DNA of 64,000 nt from Diabrotica undecimpunctata (GCF_040954645.1 NC_092803.1:65059427-65123426); one strand, 5' to 3'; positions 1 to 11,999 are shown, counted from the stretch's first letter. Program-made: numbers and translations. Notes: generated by a model from the letters alone, not told the origin.

Positions 1-2
1 TC

Positions 3-287
3 CAGAATATCTACAAGCATACGTTTGGTGGTAAAGATATTACCACTATAATTAAGCGAAACCGCCTGCAGTGGGCAGGACATGTAGCCCGGGCCCCTGA
101 GTCAAACATGATAAAAAAGATTCTAACACCGCAACCCGTGGGAATGAGAAGACGGGGTAGACCAAAGCTAAGGTGGATGGACGGGGTAACACAAGATGCC
201 GAGAAGATTGGAGTCGGCAACTGGAAAATGCAAGCGAGGGACAGAATAGAATGGCGTAGAAAGCTTGAGAAGGTCGAGGCCCTCTAA
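3..287 (+). pseudogene. LINE reverse transcriptase C-terminal tail, cut by window edge
   Basis: Frame 3 is open from the window edge to a TAA at 285-287. It carries the basic C-terminal tail typical of insect non-LTR retrotransposon polymerases: an LQWAGHVAR segment, then a RRRGRPKLRWMDGV segment, ending in a Trp/Arg-rich DRIEWRRKLEKVEAL. In these families this region follows the RT thumb and is thought to bind template RNA. The catalytic RT lies off the left edge or is lost. Family assignment rests on the GHV...RGRPKxRWxD signature; exact clade not resolved. Confidence 0.8.
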
Positions 288-987
288 GGGCTGTAGCACC
301 AAGATGCTGACTTTGTTTGCAGACAATTCGTTGAAAAGTAATAAGTCTGAAGATCTTGAAGATGGATGCAAGTTAGTTTATAGTAGGTCGAACAGTCACA
401 GCAGAAATGGAGTTTTGGAGATGGGAATAAGACATTATGAAGGAAATAGTGTGATTGCATAGTGCCACTTTGCAGTGGCGTGTGATTTGGCTGTCCTTAA
501 TACGTTCTTTATGAAAACTGAAGACCAGTATGTTACCTTTAGTAGCGGGGGAAGGGAAAGTTAGATAGATTTTATGCTGTGTAGAAAAAGTCAGCAAAAC
601 GACGTTACCAACTGTAAAGTGATAAAAAGTGAGTGTGTTGCTAGTCAACACCGACCAGTGATAGTAGATACGGTAATAAAATTGAGGCGGAAAGGAACGC
701 AAGTAGGACACCAGGAAGAAAAGTGGTGGAAGTTAAAAAATAAGAATTTGGCAAAAGTCTTTAAGAGTAGAGTGCTAGATTATTTTGAGGTGAAAGATGG
801 GGTATTTTATTGGTTACAAGCCAACAGTAAATTTGTGCTGCGAGTGGAAGAGGAAGTGCTAGGAAAAACATCTGGTAAAGGCCTCCTAGGGACAAAAAAA
901 CTTGGTGGTGAAACAATTAAGTACAACAAAACGTTAAGAAGAAGAAAGAGTGGGTCAATAACAAATCCAGTTTCATATATGTTGTAG
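265..987 (+). pseudogene. LINE APE-type endonuclease relic (craniofacial development protein 2-like)
   Basis: One frame reads through with two in-frame stops (TAG 460-462, TAG 562-564). Recognisable blocks are a KLVYS...RNGV strand, DLAVLNTFF, then TFSSGGR followed after the stop by IDFMLCR, then VTNCKVI..ECVASQHRPVI and a WWKLK segment. These are the C-terminal half of the apurinic-type endonuclease of RTE/CR1-like LINEs, often annotated as craniofacial development protein 2; SQHRPV is the equivalent of the catalytic SDH region. The N-terminal half is missing and the block overlaps the stop of the preceding LINE tail, so this is probably a separate insertion. Inactive. Confidence 0.75.
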
Positions 988-1014
988 ATTCTCTTAGGTG
1001 TAAAATCCGTAAAT

Positions 1015-1377
1015 TAATTTTCGAAACCAAATTCAGATTTTTGCTTTAATCTATGCCTTCTAAGAATTGCAAGGCAAAACAGACGTTGATAAAGATGTTA
1101 TTAGAGACATGGGGAATCTAAAATTTGCATTCCACAACATATCTCCTTAACTAACTAAAAATCCTTAGCGAATTGGTTTCTAGTACTCGTACGGAGTAAA
1201 TCGGAATAAAAAGTAAAGGACAGTTAAGATTTTATTTCACGTATAGTGCGTCTATGTATCCGCTTATACGTATTTCGGCCTAATAGGCCTCTTTAGAACG
1301 GCTTTCACAGTCTATTCTGTCTTAGGAAGCAACTCAAACTAATTTTCGAAACCAAATTCAGATTTTTGCTTTAATCT
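1015..1377 (+). repeat. Pair of 38-bp direct repeats, second forming a hairpin
   Basis: A 38-bp block containing TTCGAAACCAAATTCAG occurs at 1015-1052 and again at 1340-1377. In the second copy the sequence runs on into the complement of its own centre (AAATTCAGATT / AATCTGAATTT), making an 11-bp hairpin. The second copy ends about 9 bp before the outer end of the long inverted-repeat element. No coding signal in the intervening 290 bp. Confidence 0.7.
1258..1302 (-). ncRNA. Hammerhead ribozyme relic (minus strand)
   Basis: On the minus strand the order is helix I (GCCGTT pairing with AGCGG), box CTAAAGA (consensus CUGANGA with G5 changed to A), helix II GGCC-TATTA-GGCC, GAAA, and a zero-loop palindromic helix III (ATAC/GTAT) followed by the expected H17 residue. 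The overall fold matches a type I hammerhead as known from Penelope-like elements; the G5 change should inactivate it. The surrounding 988-1385 has no ORF. Confidence 0.5.
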
Positions 1378-1385
1378 GAATTTGA

Positions 1386-4018
1386 ATTAGTACATGTCCG
1401 TCCAATATAGATGTTGCCATATGTTTGACCAGTTAAAAAAGAGGTCAAGGTAGAAGAAAACACTTATTGATGCAAAACGTAAGCAAGTGGTTTGACCTGA
1501 CATCGATCGAGTTTTTTATACCAGTAACTAGTACCTAAACGCCGACACATGATGTTAACAGCCAACGTCCACAATAAGAGGAACTAGAGCAAAAGATAAT
1601 AATTTTATCTTAACACTACTATTAGTGAGTGTTTGTGTCCATAAGTCCTTTAACATTTGAAAGAAAGCTGTGTTGATTTGGTTGCTTTTCTTGGAAGATC
1701 AGTTATATACATAAAATAAAAGTAGACCATGGATAGTGTCCTGTGGGGCTCATGTGTTTCTTACGAAGATTTCTGTTATTTGTCCGTACCTCACGGTAGC
1801 ATATTTTTACCGAAGATTCCATTTTAATATACACAGTGTGATATAGTTTTTTTTTACTTTAAGACTAGATCCATACGCCAGACATTATCGAAAACTTGAC
1901 TCACTTATAAAAAGCAGTCGTACAGTAAATTGTCTTCTCATATATTTTATTTATTTTGTCAATTACTTTATATATCTACTTGATTCTGTTGTGATTCTCC
2001 AATGTCGAATTGTTGTTCAGAAAGTAGACAGTTTTCTTTTGTAATATGATTTAGTTGGACTAAAAGCAGTTTTTCTTATACATTTCCAAGGATTCATAAC
2101 ATACAAATGGGTATCTATAAAACATCTACATCATTTTGCAAAGTTTCAAGTTTTGGGTTGGATAAAATCTGAGCAATAATCCGCGGGCCAAAAAGTATCC
2201 TAGTTCTAGTAATGCATTGAATATTATTGTTACCAGCATGATTTCTTTTTTGGAAATACCATAATGAGTCGGCTTTCGATAAGATAAAACCCTCGAGTCT
2301 TAGTTGTAATAAATTATTTCTGAATGTATCAAAAGAACCTACAAGCTAATGAGACATATCCGACAGTGTAGACCACAATCTTAATATATACGTAGTGGTA
2401 AATATTTTAATACCGATAAGAAATATATATCAAAATTACTTATATTTACAAAAATAAATCAGGTATTTTACTGAAATACGAATACTGAAATACTTTCTTT
2501 GTGATATTTGTAATAAATATTGATCTAGTTAAATAAAACAGGAGGCTAATTAAAGCCTTAATGATATCACTATACGTGATCTTTTGTATCTGCACTTCCT
2601 CGTATCAGCTATTCGCTTTGTGGACGACGAGAGTATGATGAAAAGTGCCTCTTTCATGTGAGTCGTATGAGCGTTTTTTGAAATACGCAATGTTGATTGG
2701 TTAAATACCCTCATACCAAGAATAGAAAATTGGTCTTGCTTTGAAAAAATCCTTGTTCTTTGTGAGGACTGTCATGAATTTCCACTTACGCTTTCCTTTG
2801 ATGATCTCTCTTAGGTTTATGTAAAATTTTTCATTTTTTTCATCAGCTCCGACGCTATATAAGAACCAGTGACATTAATATTACCTCTTTTTTCCACTTT
2901 ATATGAAGTATATGTCCGTTTCTTTGAAGTCACCTTTTTAATTAAAGATGAGAACTTTAAGTGATTATTAGCCGAATGTAATAAGGGCTCTTGTAATTTC
3001 CCCGCAATTATTTTCTAAGGAAATAACCTCTTTGACAACATGCATCTTCATATCGAGGAGCTGCTTTTCCGGAATAATCGCAGGGTCGGAGTAAGTGTTA
3101 ATTATACGAGTAATGATTAGACTAATGGCAGTAAAAACTTTTCTAATATAAATAGCTAAGTTTGACTGATATTCGTATGTTTATTGAGATAAAATAGATA
3201 AATTTTTGCTTATATAATAAGAAAAACAGTTATGCGTGTGTTGTCTAAAAGCCTTGTTGTAAAGTTATATACTTTTCTGGAACACTTTACTTTTGTATTG
3301 AATTTGTAGTAGAAAAATTGTATGAAAGAATAAAACTGTTTTATTTATTAGATTACAGTTGGAAGTCGTTTTTAAAATACAAATTTTGAAAAATTTATGA
3401 AAATATTGCTACTTACTTATTCACATACCTATCTAAATGTGAAATAAAAGATATGAGCTGACAGTTTACCGTACGACTGCTTTATAAAAGTGAGGCAAGT
3501 TTGATAATGTCTGGCATATGAATCTAATCTTGAAGTAAAAAAAAACTATATCACACTGTGTGCATTAGAATGGAATCCTCAATAAAAGTAAAATATGCTA
3601 CCGTGAGATACGAACATATAACAACAAAAAGCTTCATAAGAAAATTATGAGTCTCACATTACACTATCCTTGGTCTACTTTTATTTTATGTATATAGCTG
3701 ATCTTCCAAGAAAAGCAACCAAATAACCACAGTTTTCTTTACAGATTATAAAGAGAAAATAGCCACAAACACCCACTAATAGTAGTGTTAAGACTACTTT
3801 AACAACATCCTATAAAATACAATAGCTACCTCAAGGTTAGTCAAAGCTAATTAGGAACAAAATTATTATCTTCTCCGCTAGTCCTGTTCATTGTGGACGT
3901 TGGCTGTTAACATCATGTATCGGATTTTATTAGCCACTTAGTTTTTTATTCTACCTAGACTCCTTTTTTAACTAATCAAACACATGGCAAGATCTATATT
4001 GGACGGGCATGTGCTAAT
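1386..4018. mobile_element. Non-autonomous element with ~575-bp terminal inverted repeats
   Basis: The arms 1386-1960 and 3438-4018 are reverse complements of each other at roughly 80 percent by eye. Matching landmarks include the GTCCGTCCAATATAG end, the GATCAGTTATATACATAAAA block and the CACAGTGTGATATAG block. The right arm has about 80 extra bases near 3795-3860. The 1.5-kb core (1961-3437) is AT-rich and has no ORF of note. This fits a long-TIR DNA transposon derivative or foldback element; no transposase or clear target duplication was seen, so the superfamily is undetermined. Confidence 0.65.
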
Positions 4019-4021
4019 AGA

Positions 4022-4313
4022 GCTGAAGTACTGCGGAAAACAACCAGGAATTAGCTTAGAATTATAACAGGTTTCCTTATTGGATATGCGCCAGTTAAGG
4101 GATACCTGCACACAATGAGACTGTTTCAAGGAGACCTAAGCTGCAGACTTTCTAGCGGAGAACCTGAAGCAGACAACGATATCTTGCATGACTGAATGGA
4201 AGTATATCGCAGGCGGCGCACTTTTTAGATATAACGAGGTAACTCCAAGTATATATGGTCCCAACCACTGGACCTTTAAGTTAGTACAGGGTGTCAGAAT
4301 CGTAGTAATGTAA
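4022..4313 (+). pseudogene. LINE C-terminal (RNase H/zinc tail) relic
   Basis: Reading frame with a stop near the start gives LRIITGFLIGYAPVKGYLHTM followed by a degraded CRL...H cysteine-histidine segment. After a frameshift it continues as SIYGPNHWTFKLVQGVRI and stops at 4311. This is the region just after RNase H in LINEs of the I/Jockey/R1 type, where a C-x2-C...H...C motif normally sits; the second Cys is lost here. It abuts the right end of the long inverted-repeat element. Confidence 0.6.
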
Positions 4314-4801
4314 TCATAAAGGAATGGAAATAAAAGGAATGGAATAAAAGATGTACAATAGGCCAATTGCCTGCAGTACGATCGGTTTATAACAGACGGT
4401 TGCCAGGAGAAAAGAAAAACGGGAATTTTACAATCTAATTTTAAATGGTAGTTATAAGTGTCTGTTGGTAAATATGTGCTTCATCTTGATAAATCTTTTT
4501 GGTCATATCCTACTAATTGTGAACGATCGTTCCCAAATACATTTATTTTTTGATATATTCTATAGATGTTTGATTTACTTTATTCTTCCCAAGACCGTCT
4601 TCAGTTATTAGTTCCCATTTATTAGACGCGCATAATATCCTAAAGTGGTTCTCGATCAAAGAAGCCCTAAGAAATGCACATCTGTAATATATAAACAAAC
4701 TTTAAAATGTGTTTATTCTCAACTTTAGCGAAGCAAAAGGATTGAAAATACTTTTTCGGTGTTTTAACTTATACAAGGTAATTTGAAATGCTACAAACCT
4801 A

Positions 4802-5512
4802 GTTACAAAGCAATGATTCTATGGGGTTAACCATTAAAAGATAGTCGAAATTCTAAGATCAACCGGTATAAACTTATCGCGTTATCACAAAACTCTTATG
4901 GTACCAAACGGCGTAGTTCAAATAGAATAAACATTTCTCCGCAATGCCCGGACAGTACTTTTCGATTCAATTTAGATTTAAATCCCATTTCACGCCACTG
5001 TCATTGTTCTGGAAAAAAAACTCTGTTGCAGATTATACCGACCGAAGTTTACAGGTCGAGTTCTTTTCTTTTACTAAAATATTTCTAGTAATTTTGATGC
5101 GCATTAAGTATGCGTTTGATTGTAGGATTTTCAAATCTATTACTAGGTTTGCGAGAGTGTTCGTAAAAATTATTAATCAAATACAAAACAATGGAAAAAC
5201 TACCGCTTTCTACAGAATTAACGTCCCAATCTTATGTTTTATAATTCATGTCCTTAGATCTTGTCTCTAAATCATCCATACAAGAATTTAAAGGAAATCT
5301 GAATATCAGATAGTGCACGCTTTTCTGACTTTCTAAAATGGTTTGAAAATGCTAAAAGCTCTTTCTTCCCTTAACGTACTTACACAGCGATGATTCTATG
5401 AGGTTAACCATTAAAAGATTATATAAATTCTAAGATCTACCGGGATAAACTTATCGCGTTATTACAAAACTCTTCTGGTACCAAACGGCGTAGTTCAAAC
5501 AGAATAAACATT
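4802..5512 (+). repeat. 133-bp direct repeat pair (4802-4936 and 5379-5512)
   Basis: Both copies share TGATTCTATG, GGTTAACCATTAAAAGAT, ATAAACTTATCGCGTTAT and GGTACCAAACGGCGTAGTTC in the same order and orientation, about 577 bp apart. The intervening DNA contains a block (5049-5165) that resembles 11029-11150. They could be terminal repeats or subrepeats of an old element. No TG..CA ends or coding domain were found, so no element class is claimed. Confidence 0.6.
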
Positions 5513-6190
5513 ATCGGAAAATATCCGAATTAATCAAAGAGTGAGACATAACCGTAGTTTATCGTCACTCCGGTTTAATCTGTACTCGGAATATATAGTT
5601 TAAGAAGCACTGGACGAGACCCAAGTTGGGATTAAGGTCAACGCAACTACAATAAACAACGGATAAGACCATCCTAATAGCAAATAATTTATCAGAGTCA
5701 CAACATATAATGAATTTTGTGTAGCAGTGTGGCAATAAAGCAGTAAAAATCCCAAAACCTACCTTATTTTTGCAGTAGGATGGATCTCAGTGAAACTTGT
5801 TTCGTTCGGTGTGTAAGTGTATCAGGAAATTTTGTGTACAAAAATAATAATGTAGAAATGAAAACTACATTATTGAACAAGAAGAACGCATTTTCCTAGG
5901 TGCATTTAAAAGTGATGAAAAATGATAACTTTGTAATTCGCAGATAGTTGTCGGAAATAAGTTCAGTATTATTACTCAGGGGTTTTTGGTGTCACTGAAT
6001 ACGAATATCATGACGACGATAGTGTCCAAGGTGCCTGGGAACCTTGGCTCCGTGTCCTGGAGATTTGTGGAAAGTCAATACAAAATCAGTGCAAATTTTA
6101 TGTAAATTCGATACAAAATCAGGGCAAACTCATTACTAAAGGGTTTTTGGGGTCGCTGAAGACTAATATCATGTCAGTGTACTAGTGCCC

Positions 6191-7159
6191 GTAAAGAAAT
6201 TGATGATACAGCACGGACTGAAACTTGTGGCAGAAAAAACCGAAGCCATCATTTTGAAGGGGAATATGAACAGCCAAAGTGTGGAATTAAAATGTGCGGG
6301 GGCATCTCTAATACCGAAAAAACACCAAAAATGGGGTGAGCATGTGCGGGAGGTGGCCCGGAAGGCTACAAATAGTGTGGCTGCGTTGGGGAGGATGATG
6401 CCCAACATTGAAAGACTTAAATTCGAAAGGAGGAGTGTCTTACACAGTGTTCTGCAGTCGGTCGCCCTCTACGCGGCACCAGTATGGAGCGGGGCGGTGG
6501 AGATAACGGCCTATAGGAGGCTCATGATACGAGAAGACAGAACAAGCCTGTTGCGAGTGGCATGCGCCTACAGGACTGTATTTGCAGCAGTTTTGTGAAC
6601 CATCACTGGATGTGTTCCGTTGTATGTTTTGGCAGTGAAAAGAAAAGAGCCCTATGAGAGAAGAGACCCAAACCTTACTATGGCAGAGAGAAGACAGGAA
6701 AGGGAAAGGTCAATTAAAAAATGGCAAGAATAACGAAACAACATGGAGGATGTAACACATTGGACGAAGATGCTGATCCCGAACATAAGAGATTAAATGG
6801 ACTGTGGCCACAGGTGACTGGATTATTTCCTGACGCAGGTGTTCACAAAACATGGATGTTTTAGGGCCTACCTCTCTAGGATCGGAAAGGCTGACACAGA
6901 TAAATGCCTATACTGTGAACACTTGGACACTGTGACACATACGATGTTTGAGTGCAACAGATAGATAGTAGAAAGGAACAGAATAGAAAAAGAGACAGGT
7001 GTGAATTTTGTTACAGTGAGAGAAATGATTAAGAGAATGATTTAAAATAAACCAGGTTGGACTAGTGTACACAACTATATCCGTGCAGTAATTAAGAAAA
7101 AAGCAGAGGAAGAAAGACATCTGGACCAACGGCCAAGGTACGAGGAAAAGATGCTGTAA
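6191..7159 (+). pseudogene. R1-clade-like reverse transcriptase C-terminus
   Basis: A single frame runs 320 codons with stops at 6596 and at least five later positions. It starts just after the RT catalytic box (HGLKLVAEKTEAIILKG), passes through the thumb (GEHVREVARKATNSVAALG, ALYAAPVWSGAVE) and reaches the C-terminal zinc motif CLYCEHLDTVTHTMFEC (C-x2-C-x8-H-x4-C by my reading). It ends at TAA 7157-7159. The domain order and wording match R1-type LINEs. The multiple stops without frameshifts indicate decay by substitution. Confidence 0.8.
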
Positions 7160-7523
7160 GTTAAAAACAGAAAAGTGGGTCAGAATGTATGAGTTAGACT
7201 GTGTGAGTCAGACTGTGGGAAAGTAGGAAATGCCCGCCTGGGAGTGATGTCGTACTAGGAGCGATGAGGGTCTTCCACGCGCTACCTGAAACGAGAAAGA
7301 ATAAAACTGAATAAAAATAAGAACTGAATAAAAATAGTATTTCTGAAGTGATGCCAGCCTTACAGCGGCCATTCCGCTTCAGGATCACTGGATGACAGAG
7401 GAGGGTCTGGTTTAGCAGGTAAGTATTCGGCGTAGACTGGACCACGAGAGGTCAACTAGGCAGCATCCTGGACTGAGATGTTTTTGAAGATTCCAGACCC
7501 TCCCTCTATAAAGACAAAAAAAA
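6191..7523 (+). mobile_element. 5'-truncated R1-like LINE with 15-bp target-site duplication
   Basis: The insert is bounded by perfect 15-bp direct repeats AGTGTACTAGTGCCC at 6176-6190 and 7524-7538 and ends in an A-rich tail (AAGACAAAAAAAAA). The two halves of the foldback subrepeat resume on either side. These are the textbook products of target-primed reverse transcription followed by 5' truncation. The first A of the repeat may belong to the tail. From 7160 to 7510 the insert is 3' untranslated sequence. Confidence 0.85.
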
Positions 7524-8385
7524 AGTGTACTAGTGCCCAGAACGGGTCTGGTTGCCTTTCGTTTTTTTGAAATTCGATATAAAATCAGTGCACCCTCGTA
7601 ACTAAGGGGTTTTTGGGGTCGCTAATTACGAATATTATAACTGTTATGGTCTCGATGTACAAACTTCAAGAGACTAGCTTATTCCTGAACACAATGTGCC
7701 TCAGTTGCCATCGCCGACATAATTTTAGTGTTCAGCGCTGCCAAAACCCCCGAGTAATGATTTTGCACTAATTTTGTATCAAATTTTCACAATACTCTAG
7801 GAAGCGAGCTTGTCCTGCGCCTCAGATGCCTCATACCCTATCGCTGACATGATATTAGTGTTCAGTAACCAAAAAAGCTATTGAGTAACGAGTTTGCATT
7901 GATTTTGTAATGAATTTCCACAAAACTCTAGAAGCGGAGACCGTCATGGGCACCAGGTGCCTTGCACATCATCGCCGACATGATATTAGTGTCTAGCGAT
8001 CCCAAAAATGAATTTGCACTAATTTTGTATCAAATTTTTTAAAAAGTTCCAGGCATTGAGGTGCAGGTACACGACTGACTTTAGAGAACATCGTCGTCAT
8101 AATAACGTTTAGTTACCCCAAAACCCCCGAGTAGTAATACTGAACTTATTTTTATTAACTGTTTCCGATTTACAAATTTATCATTTCTTATCACTTCGAA
8201 ATGCACTTTGGAAGATATATTTTTCTTGTTTAATAATACAAATTTTATTTCCATACCATCATTGTTAATCACAAAAATTTTCTAACACTCATACAAATCG
8301 AATGCAAAAAGTTTTATTGAGATCCATTCTACTGCAAAAATTTGGTACGTTTATTGCTTCATTGCCTCACCTAGTAGTTTAATAT

Positions 8386-9643
8386 AGCGAAATATTTTAG
8401 GTGCTTACATTTAAATGCTTTCAAAACCAAATTAGTAGTATTTTTGAAAACGTCATAAACGTCGTAGACTCAAAACCTAGTACAAATAACATCTATAAAA
8501 TATCTAATGGATAATCAGCAGTGGGTGTAATCCAAAGAAAAAAATATTACCAAGAATAGAAAGGAAAACATTTATGAGCATAAAGATATTTTTTAGAAAA
8601 TGAAACCTAAATCTAAAGTTTAAAACTCAGATGATCACATGCTTCTTTTTTTGGTTTACTCTATGGGTGTGAAAGTTAGATATAAACTCGCAAACAAAAA
8701 AGAATTGATGCCTGTAATATTTTGTATACTTACAGGTGTTATGGATACAAAATATCATTAACGACGAGGTTCTTAAATGCATGAGTAAATAAAAAGCTAC
8801 TAAACACCATAAAAGAACGCAAAACATCGTAATTAAATCAATTGTAAAGATGTAAAAATCCGAGCTACTTTGACTTATAATAGACGGTAAATAAATACAC
8901 ACTGATGATACCGGAATACCTAAAAAATAAACGGGCGATGGTGAGAAAATTAAAAAGGCTGATGTATTGGTCAGTATTCAAACATCCGAGAAAGACTAAT
9001 CATTACTTAGTCTAGGTTAAAGGTGGACAGTTAGGAACATTTAGCCTTAGAATAATACTTTAAGATCCAGGTTAGGACCTCCTATCAAATCAGCACTCCA
9101 GCATGAATTCCCTGAGCGAGAGTTCTTACCAGATCAGTACTCTCGTAGAACTAGGTTTTCTGTCAGTATCCACGCTGTTTTATACCTTTGTAGATGTTTC
9201 GTCTCCAGCGCGCATGAATTTGTAATGGCAGGTGTCGGTGGGAGTTTGTGCATACAAAGAGGTGATAAGCCAGTGGCAAGCGCTGGCGATAAACGTCGTT
9301 ACAAAGTTTAGCAGAAAGACACTGAATTCATGGTTAAAAGGACTGAGCAGGTGATTTTGCCCCTTATTTGCAAAAATGTATTATCACTTCTTCTGAAAAC
9401 GTGACTTACTAGAACTGTAACCCTTACCTACTGCCTAAAAAATTGTCTTCAATCTAACAAAGATAACAAGTACTTTTATGATTATAATTTGGTAATTTAA
9501 CCTTACCATATATATTTGGTATTTGCTAATTTCAAATGTTTGAAAGAGTACGTCATCTGTAACAAGTTGTTGGTCTATAGGAAAAAATTCAAGTAAATTT
9601 TTAATATCCTAACTTAACTCAATTTACCATCATAACAGTTCCA
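8386..9643. other. No recognisable feature
   Basis: AT-rich sequence without a domain-bearing ORF, RNA gene or clear repeat. A weak internal duplication (ATCAGCACTC / ATCAGTACTC) lies near 9090-9150. Confidence 0.5.
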
Positions 9644-9996
9644 TCTAGATGTGGATATACAGAAGGATACTAAAAATATCTTATGTGGACCATGTCACCA
9701 ACGTTGAGGTCCTACAGCGCATGACAAAAGAAAAAGAAGTGCTTAATTTAATTAAACAACGTAAGCTTGAGTACCTCGGCCACGTGATGCGGAACGAAGA
9801 AAAATATAGAAGTCTTCAACTCGTTATGCAGGGTAAAGTATTTGGCAGAAAAGGACCGGGACACCGTCGTATTTCATGGTTGAGAAATCTCCGACAATGG
9901 TTCGGGATGACCTCAGCGGAGCTGTTTCGCAGAGCAGTCAACAAAACCATGATAGCCTTGATGATCGCCAACATCCGGACCGGATAAGGCACTGAA
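9644..9996 (+). pseudogene. LINE RT C-terminal fragment with (GAA)n 3' end
   Basis: Starts at EMWIYRRILKIS and continues open through a QRKLEYLGHVMRN block and a GRKGPGHRRISWLRNLRQWFG block to TAA 9985-9987, followed by GAAGAAGAAGAA. It is the same family as 33275-34048, whose matching end is also GAAGAAGAAG. Only the RNA-binding C-terminus is present, so this is a severely 5'-truncated copy. RTE/CR1-like LINEs commonly end in short tandem repeats rather than poly(A). Confidence 0.8.
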
Positions 9997-11343
9997 GAAG
10001 AAGAACACTGACAAAATTTATAAATTTTACTTTTAATATTGACACAATGTTTTTTACTAAAAGCTTAAAAATATTATACAGGCATGACAAGAAAAATCTG
10101 TTTTATTAGTTACTTATTACGATAAAAATACTAAAAATTCCACCATTAAAAATGTTTCTAAAACTAAATTCAAACAAAAATTTCATACGTATTATGCCGT
10201 AGCAAAAAATACTGTAGTTGGCACTCAGCGATGTATAATGAAATAAATAGAGAAAAATAGTACTAGTATAGTATAGGGGCGCATGTTCGAGCAACCTGAA
10301 ATGTAACATCAATGGATTTTGCCTCAGTTACTGATTAATGTAAAATGCATATTATTCCGCAATCAACGTTAATTCTTTTGTACTTTCCATTTAAAAAGGA
10401 CTCTTTTTCACATCGATTTCCAAATGGGAGTTTTGTTGTATTCACAATGATTGCTTTGTCCTGTTTGTCAGATTTACCATAAATAGCCTTTTTTATGAAA
10501 AATGTAAACTGACTTTATACAACAAATTCTGTTTTATTCTATTATTACGTACGTTTTATTCTGTACCTCTATTGGTGGTTATAGGATAAGCGGGATAGTG
10601 CTAGTATTGAGTTGTTGGGTATATGTTTTGTTGAAAATAATTTATTATAAACTTTTTGATGTTAAGATTAAAAAAATATGCACCGACAGTTTTATCAGAC
10701 GGTTCAGAATACACTCTTTTTCAGAAATTATTTAACAGTGAAAAAGAATACCATGTTAATTACATGCGATTAAGATGTTAACGTGCTCTTTACACCGTTT
10801 TCTTGTAAATGGTAAAATAGAGGTATATATGAAAACATGGACACATTTTGTATTTAAGTAAGCAATAAGTTTGCCAAAATTTTGATGCTTTGATATTCAA
10901 TTTAAATTGCCGGCGAAAGGGAGTAAAGGGCGAGTTTCCAGCGCTTACAAAATAATAATCATCAAGACTAGAAAAGAAAGAGATGGATGAACTACGGGAC
11001 TCGACTACCTGATCTTTAAATGTAGTTTACAGGTAGAGATTATTTTTCCGACTAAGCTAATTTCCGGTAATTTTACTGCATATCCAGTGAGCTTGCCAAC
11101 TGTAGGATTATCAAAGTCATTTCTAGTTTTGACAAACAGTACCTGTAACATATCGACTGAAAGATGAAAAACTTCTACAGATTACCATGCACCATCTGAC
11201 TTACCAAGTTACAGATTGGTAATTTATACTGGAGAAAGTCACAGATAAACAAGATGAAGTGAGGGATACAATAAAGATATTTGAATTTCAGAGGAATGAG
11301 TCCAAAAATACAAGAAAAATACGACAAAGTACAAAACCGTAAG

Positions 11344-11347
<4 letters not shown>
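9997..11347. repeat. Mostly featureless; block 11029-11150 repeats 5049-5165
   Basis: The only structure seen is 11029-11150, which matches 5049-5165 in order (TTACAGGT.GAG, TAATTTT, TGTAGGATT.TCAAA, TTTCTAGTTT / TTACTAGGTTT) at perhaps 65 percent. The two copies are probably relics of one dispersed family. The rest is AT-rich with no supported gene. Confidence 0.4.
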
Positions 11348-11439
<92 letters not shown>

Positions 11440-11458
11440 ATATATATATATATATATA
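11348..11458. repeat. (TA)n microsatellite
   Basis: About 110 bp of TA dinucleotide with one TGTGTG interruption near 11433. The IY-repeat reading frames on both strands are artefacts of this repeat. Confidence 0.98.
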
Positions 11459-11999
11459 GCCATCATAAATGAAACAAAAAGTAAACTTCGTGAAACTAAA
11501 AATTTTGAAAAATCAGCTTATGAGACACTAGACAAGAACGAGTCAAAGAGAATTTGGAAAGAAGTACGACAATGGAATTAACAATTTAAGCAAGTACTTG
11601 CAAAATAGATAGTGGAAAAAAGAGATATACAGAAAAGCTAGAAACGAAGCAACATTTATTTTAAGTCAAAATACATCACAAATAATGGTAGAAGTATATG
11701 GAACAAATTAAAAATGATTTACGTGGAAGGCAAACTTTCGCTTACAGCATAATACAGTAGACGGTAATGTAGATTAACGAAAACTTCATAGTATATTTTT
11801 AGTAAATTTGATCTTTATAGAAAACCGACTCATACAGGTACTGCAATACACAACAGTTCTTTCCACGCTATACAACACAAATTAGCTGCTGTCCATAGCT
11901 ACATTCACAGACTTGTTTCAATATCACTTTATTTTAATTCTTTTAAAAGCGAATTACAAAATCTTTATCAAATAGCTATAAGAAATGAGTACATTACAA
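11459..11999. other. Weakly coding-like segment, then no feature
   Basis: Immediately right of the (TA)n array a plus-strand frame at about 11466-11580 reads as a Lys/Glu-rich segment ([21 protein letters not shown]) and stops. It may be a scrap of LINE or transposase but I cannot place it. No feature from 11600 to the piggyBac end at 12000. Confidence 0.3.

Larger units (their letters stand above)
5715..8385. mobile_element. Foldback-type element with tandem subrepeats in inverted arms
   Basis: The left arm (5715 to about 6040) is the reverse complement of the right arm (about 8085-8385), sharing TTTTTGCAGTAG, GGATCTCA and AAATAAGTTCAGTATTA. Inside the arms are tandem units of about 131 bp: at least three in the right arm (7709-7839, 7840-7970, 7971-8088) and related units in opposite orientation at 6060-6176 and 7560-7640. 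Long inverted arms built from short tandem units are the hallmark of foldback elements. A minus-strand 63-codon frame in the right arm has no recognisable domain. The element is interrupted by an R1-like LINE. Confidence 0.65.

Noticed and set aside
4287..4300. GTACAGGGTGTCAG as a possible mariner end
   Set aside because: It codes the LVQGVR segment of the LINE C-terminus in the correct frame.
4944..5270. 108-codon plus-strand ORF
   Set aside because: No domain, lies between two direct repeats, and overlaps a block that recurs non-coding at 11.0 kb with indels; likely chance ORF in AT-rich repeat DNA.
8081..8272. 63-codon minus-strand ORF in the foldback right arm
   Set aside because: The mirror arm at 5.8-6.0 kb does not preserve the frame (several stops), so there is no sign of coding constraint.
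11239..11472. IY-repeat ORFs on both strands (also at other TA arrays)
   Set aside because: Translations of (TA)n microsatellites.
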